Notes: generated by a model from the sequence alone, not told the origin. A DNA stretch of 7,321 bases from Candidatus Segatella albertsiae (GCA_002451555.1 DKCU01000129.1:1-7321); one strand, 5' to 3'; positions 1-6,472 are shown, numbered from the stretch's first letter. A program made the numbers and translations.

Positions 1-542
1 CGGAGCACACCGTGGGTAGATGGGTGGTTAGGACCGATGTTGACCACGTAGTCATCCTCGTCGAAACGACGCTTCTGAGTAGCTACCAAGTGACCATCCT
101 GGCTCAAGGAGTACTCTACGGTAAAATCATCCTCAGGTTCGTCGGTGCAAGGGAACTTGTTGGCCTCAGGGCTCATGTCGAAGTCCTTGCGGAGTGGATA
201 GCCTTGGAAGTCGGTGCGGAGGAAGAGACGGCGCATGTCTGGGTGACCCAAGAACTTGATGCCGACGAAATCGAATACTTCACGCTCCAACAAGTCAGCT
301 ACCTTCCAGAGGTTCACTACTGTAGGGATTACATCCGAGCCATCCACCTTCTTGGCGATGGTCTTCACGGAGCAACGCTCGTTGTTCTGAGTGTTCTCAA
401 GAATGTAGATACATCCGAGACCTTCCTCACCGAAGTCCTCACCGATGATGGTAACAAGGTAGTCGAAATGCTTCTCGTTCTTCAACTTCGCCATCTCTGA
501 GGCGAAATTGTCAAAACTCAATTCAATATTATTCAGTTTCAT
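1..542 (-). CDS. nuoCD: NADH-quinone oxidoreductase subunit C/D fusion, 5' part only
   Basis: This is the start of a fused NuoC-NuoD protein, the quinone-side hydrophilic arm of respiratory complex I. The frame opens at ATG 542 (MKLNNIELSF) and stays open for 180 codons to the left edge, where it is cut by the window. Residues 1 to about 130 are the 30 kDa (NuoC) domain. They carry the family signature from the EREVFDFVGIKF segment through GHPDMRR to GYPLRKD. A short acidic linker follows, and at about residue 165 the 49 kDa (NuoD) domain begins with YVVNIGPNHPSTHGVL, the conserved N-terminal stretch that contributes to the quinone pocket. The two domains share one frame with no stop, which is the arrangement known from Bacteroidetes and some proteobacteria. 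The gene lies 19 bases after nuoB and belongs to the nuoA-nuoB-nuoCD operon. The only ribosome-site hint is a weak AAGG about 8 bases upstream. Confidence 0.95.
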   Translation of the reverse strand, partial: MKLNNIELSFDNFASEMAKLKNEKHFDYLVTIIGEDFGEEGLGCIYILENTQNNERCSVKTIAKKVDGSDVIPTVVNLWKVADLLEREVFDFVGIKFLGHPDMRRLFLRTDFQGYPLRKDFDMSPEANKFPCTDEPEDDFTVEYSLSQDGHLVATQKRRFDEDDYVVNIGPNHPSTHGVL

Positions 543-561
543 GTTCTTATACCTTATTATA

Positions 562-1287
562 TTAATCAGTTAGACCTTTCTGAGGGTCGAAGTCCTCAGG
601 TACTTCAGTTACGATGATAGGCTCCTTGTGTCCGAGCTTCTCAGCATCAGAGAGGTTCTCATTGCTCAAGCCATGAAGACCACCCTTGCTCATACTCAGC
701 TCCTTCTCCTCGCTGTTCATCTTGTGGTTGGCACCACCGAAGAACTTCTCTACCTTTACCTTACGCTGCAACTGCATCATACCGTAAAGGATAGCCTCAG
801 GGCGTGGAGGACATCCAGGGATATACACATCCACAGGAACCAACTCGCTGATACCGCGAACTACGTTGTAGCTCTTCTTGAACGGACCACCCGAGATGGT
901 GCAACCGCCTACAGCCACTACATACTTAGGCTCAGCCATTTCATCATACAAACGCTTGAACACTGGCGCCATCTTGTTGGTGATAGTACCGGCACACATG
1001 ATCAAGTCAGCCTGACGTGGAGAGTTACGTGTTACCTCGAAGCCGAAACGAGAAAAGTCGTAGCGGGCACAACCCACGGCCATGAACTCGATACCACAGC
1101 AAGAGGTACCGAAGGTCAAAGACCAGAGCGAGTTGCTACGTCCCCAGTTGATGGCAGCGTCGAGTGAACCGACAACCACGTTAGCACCACCCTCGTTAAG
1201 CTCTTGCGCAATCTTCTCGAGGGTATCATTGTCCTTAAACTCGTCGTAAGGAATACTCTTGATAGAGGCTCTTTTGTTTACTTCCAT
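562..1287 (-). CDS. nuoB: NADH-quinone oxidoreductase subunit B (N2 cluster subunit)
   Basis: NuoB holds iron-sulfur cluster N2, the last electron carrier before quinone in complex I. The 241-residue product shows the family core: GTSCCGIEFMA (tandem Cys63-Cys64), VAVGGCTISGG (Cys129) and VYIPGCPPRPEA (Cys159), which together supply the four N2 ligands. I place the start at ATG 1287 (MEVNKRAS). It has an AAGGAG ribosome site 7 bases upstream and overlaps the end of nuoA by 10 bases. An in-frame ATG at 1308 would add only seven residues and overlap nuoA more deeply. After the core there is a polar, charged tail at about residues 185-241 (NSEEKELSMSKGG onward), longer than in compact NuoB proteins such as the E. 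coli one; its role is unknown. NuoB is cytoplasmic and docks on the membrane arm. It lies between nuoA and nuoCD in one operon. Confidence 0.96.
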   Translation of the reverse strand: MEVNKRASIKSIPYDEFKDNDTLEKIAQELNEGGANVVVGSLDAAINWGRSNSLWSLTFGTSCCGIEFMAVGCARYDFSRFGFEVTRNSPRQADLIMCAGTITNKMAPVFKRLYDEMAEPKYVVAVGGCTISGGPFKKSYNVVRGISELVPVDVYIPGCPPRPEAILYGMMQLQRKVKVEKFFGGANHKMNSEEKELSMSKGGLHGLSNENLSDAEKLGHKEPIIVTEVPEDFDPQKGLTD

Positions 1288-1628
1288 TCCAATGCTCCTT
1301 TCCGCCAAGCGTAAGCCAGGCCAAATACCAATACCAACAGGAAGAACCCGATGCTCACGAGAGCCATAGATCCAAACTGCTTAACTACGACTGCCCATGG
1401 GTAAAGCAGCACGGTCTCAATGTCAAACATCAAGAAAAGGATGGCGAAGAGATAGTAGCCGATGTGTGATGGCAACCAGGAGCTGCCACGAGTCGGAATA
1501 CCACACTCGAAAGGTTCACCCTTTACCGGATTGTATGAACGAGGACCGATAAGCTTAGCGATGACATAAGCGGCCACCACCAAGGTTACAGCCGTCAGCA
1601 AAACGGTGATAAATAGTGTAAAGTTCAT
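1278..1628 (-). CDS. nuoA: NADH-quinone oxidoreductase subunit A (membrane)
   Basis: NuoA (ND3 homologue) is a small membrane subunit at the junction of the two arms of complex I, beside the quinone channel. The 116-residue product has the expected three membrane helices, at about residues 3-25, 56-80 and 86-107. The loop between helices 1 and 2 carries GEPFECGI, with the conserved Cys42 equivalent to the loop cysteine of ND3. Helix 2 contains the conserved acidic residues of FLMFDIETVLLYPWA (Asp69, Glu71). The C-terminus AYAWRKGALEWK is typical of the family. The length is normal. It is the first gene of the operon: a promoter lies about 45-70 bases upstream, and the last bases overlap the nuoB start, which suggests coupled translation. 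No Shine-Dalgarno sequence is visible upstream of ATG 1628. Confidence 0.96.
   Translation of the reverse strand: MNFTLFITVLLTAVTLVVAAYVIAKLIGPRSYNPVKGEPFECGIPTRGSSWLPSHIGYYLFAILFLMFDIETVLLYPWAVVVKQFGSMALVSIGFFLLVLVFGLAYAWRKGALEWK
1295..1300 (-). promoter_or_regulatory. Ribosome binding site that fixes the nuoB start
   Basis: AAGGAG on the minus strand sits 7 bases before ATG 1287, inside the last codons of nuoA. It is the only strong Shine-Dalgarno match at a gene start in this window; the other starts have AT-rich leaders. It favours MEVNKRAS over the upstream ATG at 1308 as the start of NuoB. Confidence 0.7.
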
Positions 1629-1672
1629 AAAATTGTTATAACGTTATTTGTTTAAATGCTTCTAAGCGAGTG

Positions 1673-1699
1673 CAAAGGTAACAAATAATTCTGAAACAA
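1673..1699 (-). promoter_or_regulatory. Probable promoter of the nuo operon
   Basis: On the minus strand TACCTTTG (1680-1673) matches the Bacteroidetes -7 consensus TAnnTTTG. A TTG lies 16 bases upstream (1699-1697), a little closer than the 19-20 bases seen at the other promoters in the window, so the -33 part is uncertain. Transcription would start near 1665 and give a leader of about 35-40 bases before nuoA. Confidence 0.6.
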
Positions 1700-2006
1700 G
1701 TGGTAAGATTTTAGAAAAATATTAGAATTTTATCAAAAACACCTCTTCTGTACGTTCTCATACGCTTTTCTGTAAGCATATACAGGAAGCTCTCATCTAA
1801 CTTTCCACATTATCACCTTACTTTTTCTCCTTAGCACCTTTTAATATATTATAGGGAACAGAGATTGTTACCATTCCTTTCAGGACACACTCTTCTTTTC
1901 AACCTTAAAGGAGAAATAGTTTCTTTAACAATTAGCATACGAACCGTTAATTTCTAGTTAAAAAAACAAGTATTTTTCCTCTTTCGCAAAAAAACTTCCC
2001 GAAAAA

Positions 2007-2037
2007 TTTGGTAGTTGAGAAAAAAGCAGTATCTTTG
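2007..2037 (+). promoter_or_regulatory. Promoter of queH
   Basis: TTTG at 2007-2010 and TATCTTTG at 2030-2037, separated by 19 bases, match the Bacteroidetes primary-sigma consensus (TTTG / TAnnTTTG). The start of transcription should be near 2042-2045, giving a leader of about 150 bases before queH. A second -7-like match, TATATTTG at 2052-2059, lacks a -33 element at the right distance. The -33 element lies in ATTTGGTAGTT, which recurs at the XRE gene promoter. Confidence 0.8.
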
Positions 2038-2061
2038 CATCAGTTTTCGCATATATTTGGG

Positions 2062-2109
2062 CAAATGGGGGTTGTCGTGAGACTGTACCCCATTTGTTTT
2101 TTTGTTTTT
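2062..2109 (+). terminator. Terminator-like hairpin in the queH leader (possible attenuator)
   Basis: CAAATGGGG (2062-2070) pairs perfectly with CCCCATTTG (2088-2096). Inside this 9-pair stem a second short helix, GTC/GAC, is capped by the GNRA-type loop GTGA (2077-2080). Directly after the stem comes a T-rich run of T7, G, T5 (2097-2109). This is the form of an intrinsic terminator. No plus-strand gene lies upstream for it to end, and it begins only about 20 bases after the predicted start of queH transcription. It is therefore either an attenuator of queH or the end of a tiny RNA of about 60 bases. The structure is seen directly; the regulatory role is inferred. Confidence 0.65.
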
Positions 2110-2193
2110 ATACCCCTACAAATACACGAACATACGGATTCCAATTCGTTTTTATCAAAAAAAACAATTATGATTCAATTCAATTACATTTAA
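2065..2193 (+). other. Possible leader peptide reading frame upstream of queH
   Basis: A 42-codon frame starts at ATG 2065, inside the 5' arm of the leader hairpin, and stops at TAA 2191-2193, two bases before the queH ATG. Its last seven codons (MIQFNYI, from ATG 2170) could also be read alone. There is a hydrophobic stretch near residues 10-18 (ICFFVFIPL) and a cluster of His, His, Asp and Asn codons at 2125-2145. No ribosome site is evident and coding potential is unproven. The stop position would suit termination-reinitiation onto queH. Confidence 0.2.
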
Positions 2194-2195
2194 TT

Positions 2196-2831
2196 ATGAA
2201 AATTCCAGTAGAAGAACAATACAAATTCATACAACTTACTTTACCCAATGGGAGCAAGGCCGAAGGTCATGCCGTATTGTTGCACGCTTGTTGCGCCCCC
2301 TGTTCCGCAGCCATCGTGGAATGTATGCTTCGCAATGGCATGAAGCCTACCGTATATTTCAGCAATTCCAACATCTACCCGCAAAAGGAATACAAGATTC
2401 GCAAGCATGAGCTGATGCGATTCCTAGAAGCCCAGGACGTACCCTACGTAGAGGATGAGTACGACCATGAGGACTGGAGGAACACCATCAAGGGATTGGA
2501 GAACGAGCCAGAGAGGGGCTCACGTTGCTCAGTCTGCTTCCAATACCGCTTGACCCATGCGGCGAAGTATGCCCAAGAGCATGGTTTCCACTGGCTCACC
2601 ACTACCCTCGCCTCTTCTCGATGGAAAAATATCAAGCAGATAGATGCTGCTGGCCATATAGCCGTGGAAGAATGCCCAGATGTGGAATGGTGGGACATGA
2701 ACTGGCGCAAAGGAGGCCTTCAGAATCGCCGTGGCGAACTTCTGCGAATCAACGAGTTCTACAATCAGTTGTACTGCGGCTGCGAATTCAGCCTAGCTTC
2801 TTCCACCGCCATGCAAGAAATGTACCATTGA
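2196..2831 (+). CDS. queH: Epoxyqueuosine reductase QueH
   Basis: QueH (DUF208 family) reduces epoxyqueuosine to queuosine at the wobble base of tRNAs for Tyr, His, Asp and Asn. It is the last step of queuosine synthesis and is unrelated in sequence to the cobalamin-dependent enzyme QueG. The 211-residue product has the family cysteine pattern: HACCAPC (Cys32, 33, 36), RCSVC (Cys111, 114) and YCGC (Cys194, 196), which bind the iron-sulfur cluster and extra metal. Conserved blocks SNSNIYP, LASSRWKNIKQI and WRKGG are also present. I chose ATG 2196 (MKIPVEEQ) because homology-like sequence begins there. A longer reading from ATG 2094 would start in the T-rich tail of the leader hairpin and add 34 low-complexity residues. 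The gene is monocistronic: it has its own promoter, no neighbour on its strand, and a terminator 60 bases downstream. No Shine-Dalgarno sequence is visible. Confidence 0.94.
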   Translation: MKIPVEEQYKFIQLTLPNGSKAEGHAVLLHACCAPCSAAIVECMLRNGMKPTVYFSNSNIYPQKEYKIRKHELMRFLEAQDVPYVEDEYDHEDWRNTIKGLENEPERGSRCSVCFQYRLTHAAKYAQEHGFHWLTTTLASSRWKNIKQIDAAGHIAVEECPDVEWWDMNWRKGGLQNRRGELLRINEFYNQLYCGCEFSLASSTAMQEMYH

Positions 2832-2864
2832 GCTGCGGCTTACAGAGATTGTGTAGGCGTGTAG

Positions 2865-2881
2865 TTTTTTTTTAAAAAAAA
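2865..2881. repeat. Homopolymer junction T9-A8
   Basis: Nine T (2865-2873) are followed by eight A (2874-2881), then A-rich DNA up to the terminator stem. On the minus strand this supplies extra T-rich sequence downstream of the terminator that ends fhs. Tracts like this are prone to slippage and sequencing error, so the exact lengths may vary. Confidence 0.7.
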
Positions 2882-2890
2882 GAAAAGAAA

Positions 2891-2935
2891 AAAAAGCTCT
2901 ACTTGCGAAAATGATCAAAGCAAGTAGGGCTTTTT
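2891..2935. terminator. Bidirectional terminator between queH and fhs
   Basis: AGCTCTACTTGC (2895-2906) and GCAAGTAGGGCT (2920-2931) form a 12-pair stem with one G-T pair and a 13-base loop. Flanking A5 (2891-2895) and T5 (2931-2935) extend it. On the plus strand it is followed by TTTTT and ends queH. On the minus strand a long T-rich run follows and ends the pyrK-pyrD-fhs transcript. It is correctly placed between two convergent genes. Confidence 0.88.
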
Positions 2936-2996
2936 ATATATGTCTATCCGACGGGCTTATCATTGACAAGCCTTTATCCGATGCTCTATAGGCAGC

Positions 2997-4661
2997 TTAT
3001 GACAAGCCTGTTATCTCGCCATTCACTACGTCGATGCGCTCAGCCTGTGGACTCTTTGGCAAACCAGGCATACGCATGATAGGACCTGCGATGACCACAA
3101 TCATCTCAGCACCCATATTGACAGTGATGTCACGCACATGAAGTTCGTAACCATCGGTAGGGCCATAAGCCTTGGCATCGGTAGAGAAACTATATTGCGT
3201 CTTGGCAATACAGATCGGGAACTTCTCCGCACCCAATTTCTTGATTTCCTCTATCATCGCCTTGGCACTGTCGCTCAAGGTCACACTCCCTGCACCATAG
3301 AGGTTAAAAGCCACATCCTCTATCTTCTTCTCTACAGGCTCATCATCCTTGTAAACAAAATAGAGAGGGGCAGAAGGATGCTCATCAATGGTCTTCACCA
3401 CGAGGTTAGCCAATTCAACAGCTCCCTTGCCACCTTCAGCAAAGGCATTGTTGACTGCAAATCCACAGCCCATATCCTCGCAATGCTTGCGCAACACCTC
3501 GATTTCCTCATCGGTGTCGGTAGCAAACTTATTGAAGGCAATGACAACCGTCTGTCCAAAACTCTGCAAGTTCTTCACGTGCTTGTCCAGATTCCAGTAA
3601 CCATTCTCCATGCCCTCGATGTTTGGCTTCTTGATGTCTTCCTGGGCTACACCACCATGCATCTTCAAAGCCTGGAGAGTAACGACAAGAACCGTAAGAT
3701 CTGGCTGCAAACCCGTCTTGCGGCACTTGATGTCATAGAACTTCTCCGCACCGAGGTCTGCACCGAATCCAGCCTCCGTAATGGCATAGTCGCCATACTC
3801 CAAAGCTGCGGCAGTAGCCATGACAGAATTACAACCATGGGCGATATTGGCGAAAGGACCACAGTGTACAAAGGCAGGAGTACCCTCTGTAGTCTGAACC
3901 AAGTTTGGCTTCAAGGCATCAAGCAGGAGAGCGACGATGCTACCTCCCACTCCCATGTCCTTCACTGTGAATGGCTTGTCATCCTCGGTAATGCCGAGAA
4001 GAATATTGTCTATGCGGCGACGAAGGTCATCTACGCTTGTGGCAAAGCACATGATAGCCATGATTTCAGAAGCAGGAGTTATATCGAACCCAGCCTCTGT
4101 CTCGATACCATTCTTATCGCCGATACCCGTGATGATGCGACGAAGCCCTCTGTCATTTACATCCATGACACGACGCCAAAGTATCTTCTTCAACTTGAAC
4201 CCTTCTGACTCATGCTGGTAACGATAATTATCAAGCAAAGCAGCTATCATATTGTTTGCCTCCGTGATGGCATGGAAGTCACCTGTGAAGTGCAAGTTGA
4301 TTTTCTCCATAGGCAATACTTGGGCATAGCCGCCACCTGCGGCACCACCCTTCATGCCAAAGCAAGGTCCCAAAGAAGGCTCACGCAAAGCTACAACGGC
4401 TTTCTTGCCAATCTTCTGCATACCGAGAGCCAAACCTACGGATACTGTAGTCTTGCCATTGCCCGCCTTGGTAGGACTGATAGCCGTAACAAGTACCAAA
4501 TGATGGTTCTTAAACTTTGCCTTGTCAATGGCATTGGTAGAAATCTTAGCAATATATCTACCATAATTCTCAACTTGATTCTCCTCGATTCCCAATTCTG
4601 CTGCGATATCGTTGATTGGTCGCAGTTTCACAGATTTTGCAATTTCTATATCAGATAACAT
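2997..4661 (-). CDS. fhs: Formate-tetrahydrofolate ligase
   Basis: This cytoplasmic enzyme joins formate to tetrahydrofolate using ATP, giving 10-formyl-THF for purine synthesis, initiator-tRNA formylation and other one-carbon needs. At 554 residues it has the usual family length. Near the N-terminus is the ATP loop PTKAGNGKTT (residues 63-72). It is followed by family-typical blocks REPSLGPCFGMKGGAAGGG (about 93-111) and HFTGDFHAITEANN (about 124-137), and the C-terminus has the expected MRMPGLPKSPQAE motif. The start at ATG 4661 (MLSDIEIAKS) agrees with the family N-terminus. Only 46 bases separate it from pyrD on the same strand and I see no TAnnTTTG promoter in that gap, so it is probably the third gene of the pyrK-pyrD-fhs operon. 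The operon link is inferred. No frameshift or missing motif was noticed. Confidence 0.97.
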   Translation of the reverse strand: MLSDIEIAKSVKLRPINDIAAELGIEENQVENYGRYIAKISTNAIDKAKFKNHHLVLVTAISPTKAGNGKTTVSVGLALGMQKIGKKAVVALREPSLGPCFGMKGGAAGGGYAQVLPMEKINLHFTGDFHAITEANNMIAALLDNYRYQHESEGFKLKKILWRRVMDVNDRGLRRIITGIGDKNGIETEAGFDITPASEIMAIMCFATSVDDLRRRIDNILLGITEDDKPFTVKDMGVGGSIVALLLDALKPNLVQTTEGTPAFVHCGPFANIAHGCNSVMATAAALEYGDYAITEAGFGADLGAEKFYDIKCRKTGLQPDLTVLVVTLQALKMHGGVAQEDIKKPNIEGMENGYWNLDKHVKNLQSFGQTVVIAFNKFATDTDEEIEVLRKHCEDMGCGFAVNNAFAEGGKGAVELANLVVKTIDEHPSAPLYFVYKDDEPVEKKIEDVAFNLYGAGSVTLSDSAKAMIEEIKKLGAEKFPICIAKTQYSFSTDAKAYGPTDGYELHVRDITVNMGAEMIVVIAGPIMRMPGLPKSPQAERIDVVNGEITGLS

Positions 4662-4707
4662 TGAATATTTATTTTAATCGTTCTATAATGTTTTTGTATC
4701 TTGTATT

Positions 4708-5616
4708 CTAACTGATAGCACCAATGATTTCCTGTACCGACGAACACCCATGGTTATCGAGCCACTCATTGATTCCATCTTTCACCTTCTTAGTGATGGC
4801 AGGATCGACAAAGTTTGCCGTACCGATTTCAATGGCAGTGGCACCACACATCAAGAACTCTATCGCATCCTTTGCAGAAGAGATTCCGCCCAAGCCTACA
4901 ACAGGGATCTTGACAGCATGAGCCACATCATAAACCATTCGGAGCGCAACTGGCTTGACACATGGACCGCTCAAACCTCCTGTACGAATGCTGAGCAACG
5001 GCTGACGCTTCTCAATATCGACTGCCATTCCCATGAGCGTATTGATCAGGGAAACCGAATCGGCACCTTCCGCCTCACATGCACGAGCGATGTCGGCGAT
5101 ACTTGTCACATTAGGCGAAAGCTTCACGATAAGCGTCTTGTGATAAACCTTGCGTACCGCTTTCACCACGCTCGCAGCACCCTCGCAAGTCACACCGAAA
5201 GCCATACCACCATCCTTCACGTTAGGACAAGAAATATTCAGCTCGATGGCTGGTATCTTATCCAATTCGTCAATATGCGCAGCACAGGCCGCATAGCTCT
5301 CAGGAGAATGACCTGAGACATTCACAATCATATTGGTATCAATGTCCTTGATCTGAGGATAGATATGATTGCAGAAATACTCCACTCCCTTGTTTTGAAG
5401 CCCTACACAGTTGAGCATACCTTGCGCAGTCTCAGCCATACGAGGATAGTCATTTCCCTCACGAGGTTCCAGCGTCGTACCCTTGACGATGATTCCACCG
5501 ATTTCCTCCAACGGAACAAAATCGGCGAACTCCAACCCATATCCAAAAGTGCCTGAAGCCGTCATGACAGGATTCTTCAAACTTAAGTTATTTATTTTTA
5601 CATTTAGATTTGCCAT
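4708..5616 (-). CDS. pyrD: Dihydroorotate dehydrogenase catalytic subunit, class 1B
   Basis: PyrD oxidises dihydroorotate to orotate, the fourth step of pyrimidine synthesis, with FMN as cofactor. It is a cytoplasmic TIM-barrel protein of 302 residues, normal for the class. Visible signatures are ASGTFGYG near the N-terminus, VKGTT with Lys45, the substrate-loop region LNCVGLQN (68-75), and LNISCPNVKDGG with Cys130, the catalytic base that marks class 1 enzymes (class 2 uses Ser). FMN phosphate-binding glycines follow in VGLGGI and EIGTANF. The adjacent PyrK places it in class 1B, which passes electrons to NAD+ rather than to fumarate or quinone. The start at ATG 5616 overlaps the end of pyrK by 13 bases, so translation is probably coupled. 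No separate ribosome site is seen. Confidence 0.96.
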   Translation of the reverse strand: MANLNVKINNLSLKNPVMTASGTFGYGLEFADFVPLEEIGGIIVKGTTLEPREGNDYPRMAETAQGMLNCVGLQNKGVEYFCNHIYPQIKDIDTNMIVNVSGHSPESYAACAAHIDELDKIPAIELNISCPNVKDGGMAFGVTCEGAASVVKAVRKVYHKTLIVKLSPNVTSIADIARACEAEGADSVSLINTLMGMAVDIEKRQPLLSIRTGGLSGPCVKPVALRMVYDVAHAVKIPVVGLGGISSAKDAIEFLMCGATAIEIGTANFVDPAITKKVKDGINEWLDNHGCSSVQEIIGAIS

Positions 5617-6380
5617 AACAAGTTCTTAATATTTAACACCGGACCATCTTTACAAACACACTGATTACCCTTTACGGTTTTCTCTACACAGCACAAGCAA
5701 GCACCTACGCCACAAGCCATCTTGTTCTCCAAGGAGACCTCGCACTCTACGCCAGCTTTCTTGGCATAGCGAGCCACATTCAGCATCATCGGCTTAGGAC
5801 CACACGTGCAAATCATATCAAACTGCTCATTCTGCAAAACGGAATGATTCGTCACAAAACCTTGCTCGCCTGCACTACCATCTTCAGTAGTAATACAAAC
5901 TCGTCCAACCTTTGCAAATGCGTCTAGCTCCAAGAGGTCGGTTGCCTTACGTGCTCCCAACAAGAAAATAGGCTCGGCGCCTGCATCTTTAAGACATTGG
6001 CCAAAATATAGCAATGGGGCGACACCTACGCCTCCACCTACTAGAAGATATCTCTCACCCGTCTTCTTAGGCATGGAGAATCCATTGCCCAGAGGAAGGA
6101 CACAATTGAGTGTATCACCCACCTTGAGCTTTCCTAATTGACGAGTTCCATCACCAATCATGGCGACAAGCAACCAAAGTTCATTACGCACTCTATCCAC
6201 AAAATTGATAGAGATAGGGCGTCGAAGCATCGTAGTAGGGGAATTCTCTACCTTTACTTCAACAAATTGTCCAGGTAGCATTTCTGGCAAAGGGTTCTCA
6301 TCAGTAAGCTTCAACAACACATGCTTATCACTCAAAAAATCCACAGAAACGACCTTCAAGTCTAAAATGTATTTTTTCAT
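5604..6380 (-). CDS. pyrK: Dihydroorotate dehydrogenase electron transfer subunit
   Basis: PyrK carries FAD and a [2Fe-2S] cluster and moves electrons from PyrD's FMN to NAD+. The 258-residue product has the ferredoxin-reductase-like order. First comes an FAD domain with RRPIS (residues 53-57), then an NAD-binding fold with LVGGGVGVAPLL (about 113-124) and CTCGPKPMM (191-199). Last is the cysteine cluster MACGVGACLCC...CVCKDGP, where Cys223, 228, 231 and 243 fit the cluster ligands. I chose ATG 6380 (MKKYILDLKV). A longer in-frame start at 6431 (MCCQKITL) lies upstream of the predicted transcription start and inside the promoter, and its extra 17 residues do not look like the family. Only about 15 leader bases precede ATG 6380. 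It is the first gene of pyrK-pyrD-fhs. Confidence 0.95.
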   Translation of the reverse strand: MKKYILDLKVVSVDFLSDKHVLLKLTDENPLPEMLPGQFVEVKVENSPTTMLRRPISINFVDRVRNELWLLVAMIGDGTRQLGKLKVGDTLNCVLPLGNGFSMPKKTGERYLLVGGGVGVAPLLYFGQCLKDAGAEPIFLLGARKATDLLELDAFAKVGRVCITTEDGSAGEQGFVTNHSVLQNEQFDMICTCGPKPMMLNVARYAKKAGVECEVSLENKMACGVGACLCCVEKTVKGNQCVCKDGPVLNIKNLLWQI

Positions 6381-6401
6381 CACGATTATGAATGTTTTGT
6401 G

Positions 6402-6432
6402 CAAAGGTAATGTTATTTTTTGACAACACAAA
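6402..6432 (-). promoter_or_regulatory. Promoter of the pyrK-pyrD-fhs operon
   Basis: On the minus strand TTTG (6432-6429) and TACCTTTG (6409-6402) are separated by 19 bases, a full match to the Bacteroidetes consensus. Transcription should begin near 6395, only about 15 bases before ATG 6380, so there is no room for an attenuator or riboswitch in the leader. The position also argues against the upstream ATG at 6431 as the pyrK start. Confidence 0.8.
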
Positions 6433-6472
6433 AGAATCTACACATATTTTATTATTTTAAGATGAAATAAAC

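Larger units (their letters stand above)
1629..2195. other. Divergent intergenic region between nuoA and queH
   Basis: This 567-base spacer has no convincing gene of ordinary size. It holds the nuo promoter near 1673-1699, the queH promoter at 2007-2037 and the queH leader from about 2043. The stretch 1700-2000 is AT-rich. The one noticeable item there is a 29-codon minus-strand frame at 1849-1938 (begins MLIVKETISP, ends NNLCSL) with no ribosome site or promoter that I can recognise. I see no RNA gene or mobile-element remnant. Confidence 0.6.

Noticed and set aside
12..500. Long plus-strand open frame of 162 codons
   Set aside because: It lies opposite nuoCD, whose minus-strand translation shows clear NuoC and NuoD signatures. 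The plus frame resembles no family and has no promoter.
1288..1308. Earlier NuoB start at 1308
   Set aside because: AAGGAG lies 7 bases before ATG 1287 and therefore downstream of ATG 1308. The seven extra residues are not typical of NuoB.
2094..2195. N-terminal extension of queH from ATG 2094
   Set aside because: This ATG overlaps the 3' arm and T-run of the leader hairpin, and the added residues are low-complexity with no family resemblance.
2040..2195. preQ1 riboswitch upstream of queH
   Set aside because: I looked for the small pseudoknot layout of preQ1 types and could not find it. The leader is a plain hairpin with a T-run.
2954..2972. GGCTT...AAGCC short inverted repeat near the end of fhs
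   Set aside because: It has only five base pairs and no T-run on either side. The nearby 12-pair stem at 2895-2931 is the convincing terminator.
3138..4208. Plus-strand open frame of 356 codons inside fhs
   Set aside because: It is antisense to a full-length fhs with intact motifs. Its length comes from codon bias on the other strand.
6381..6431. N-terminal extension of pyrK from ATG 6431
   Set aside because: It would begin in the -33 region of a full-consensus promoter, upstream of the transcription start.
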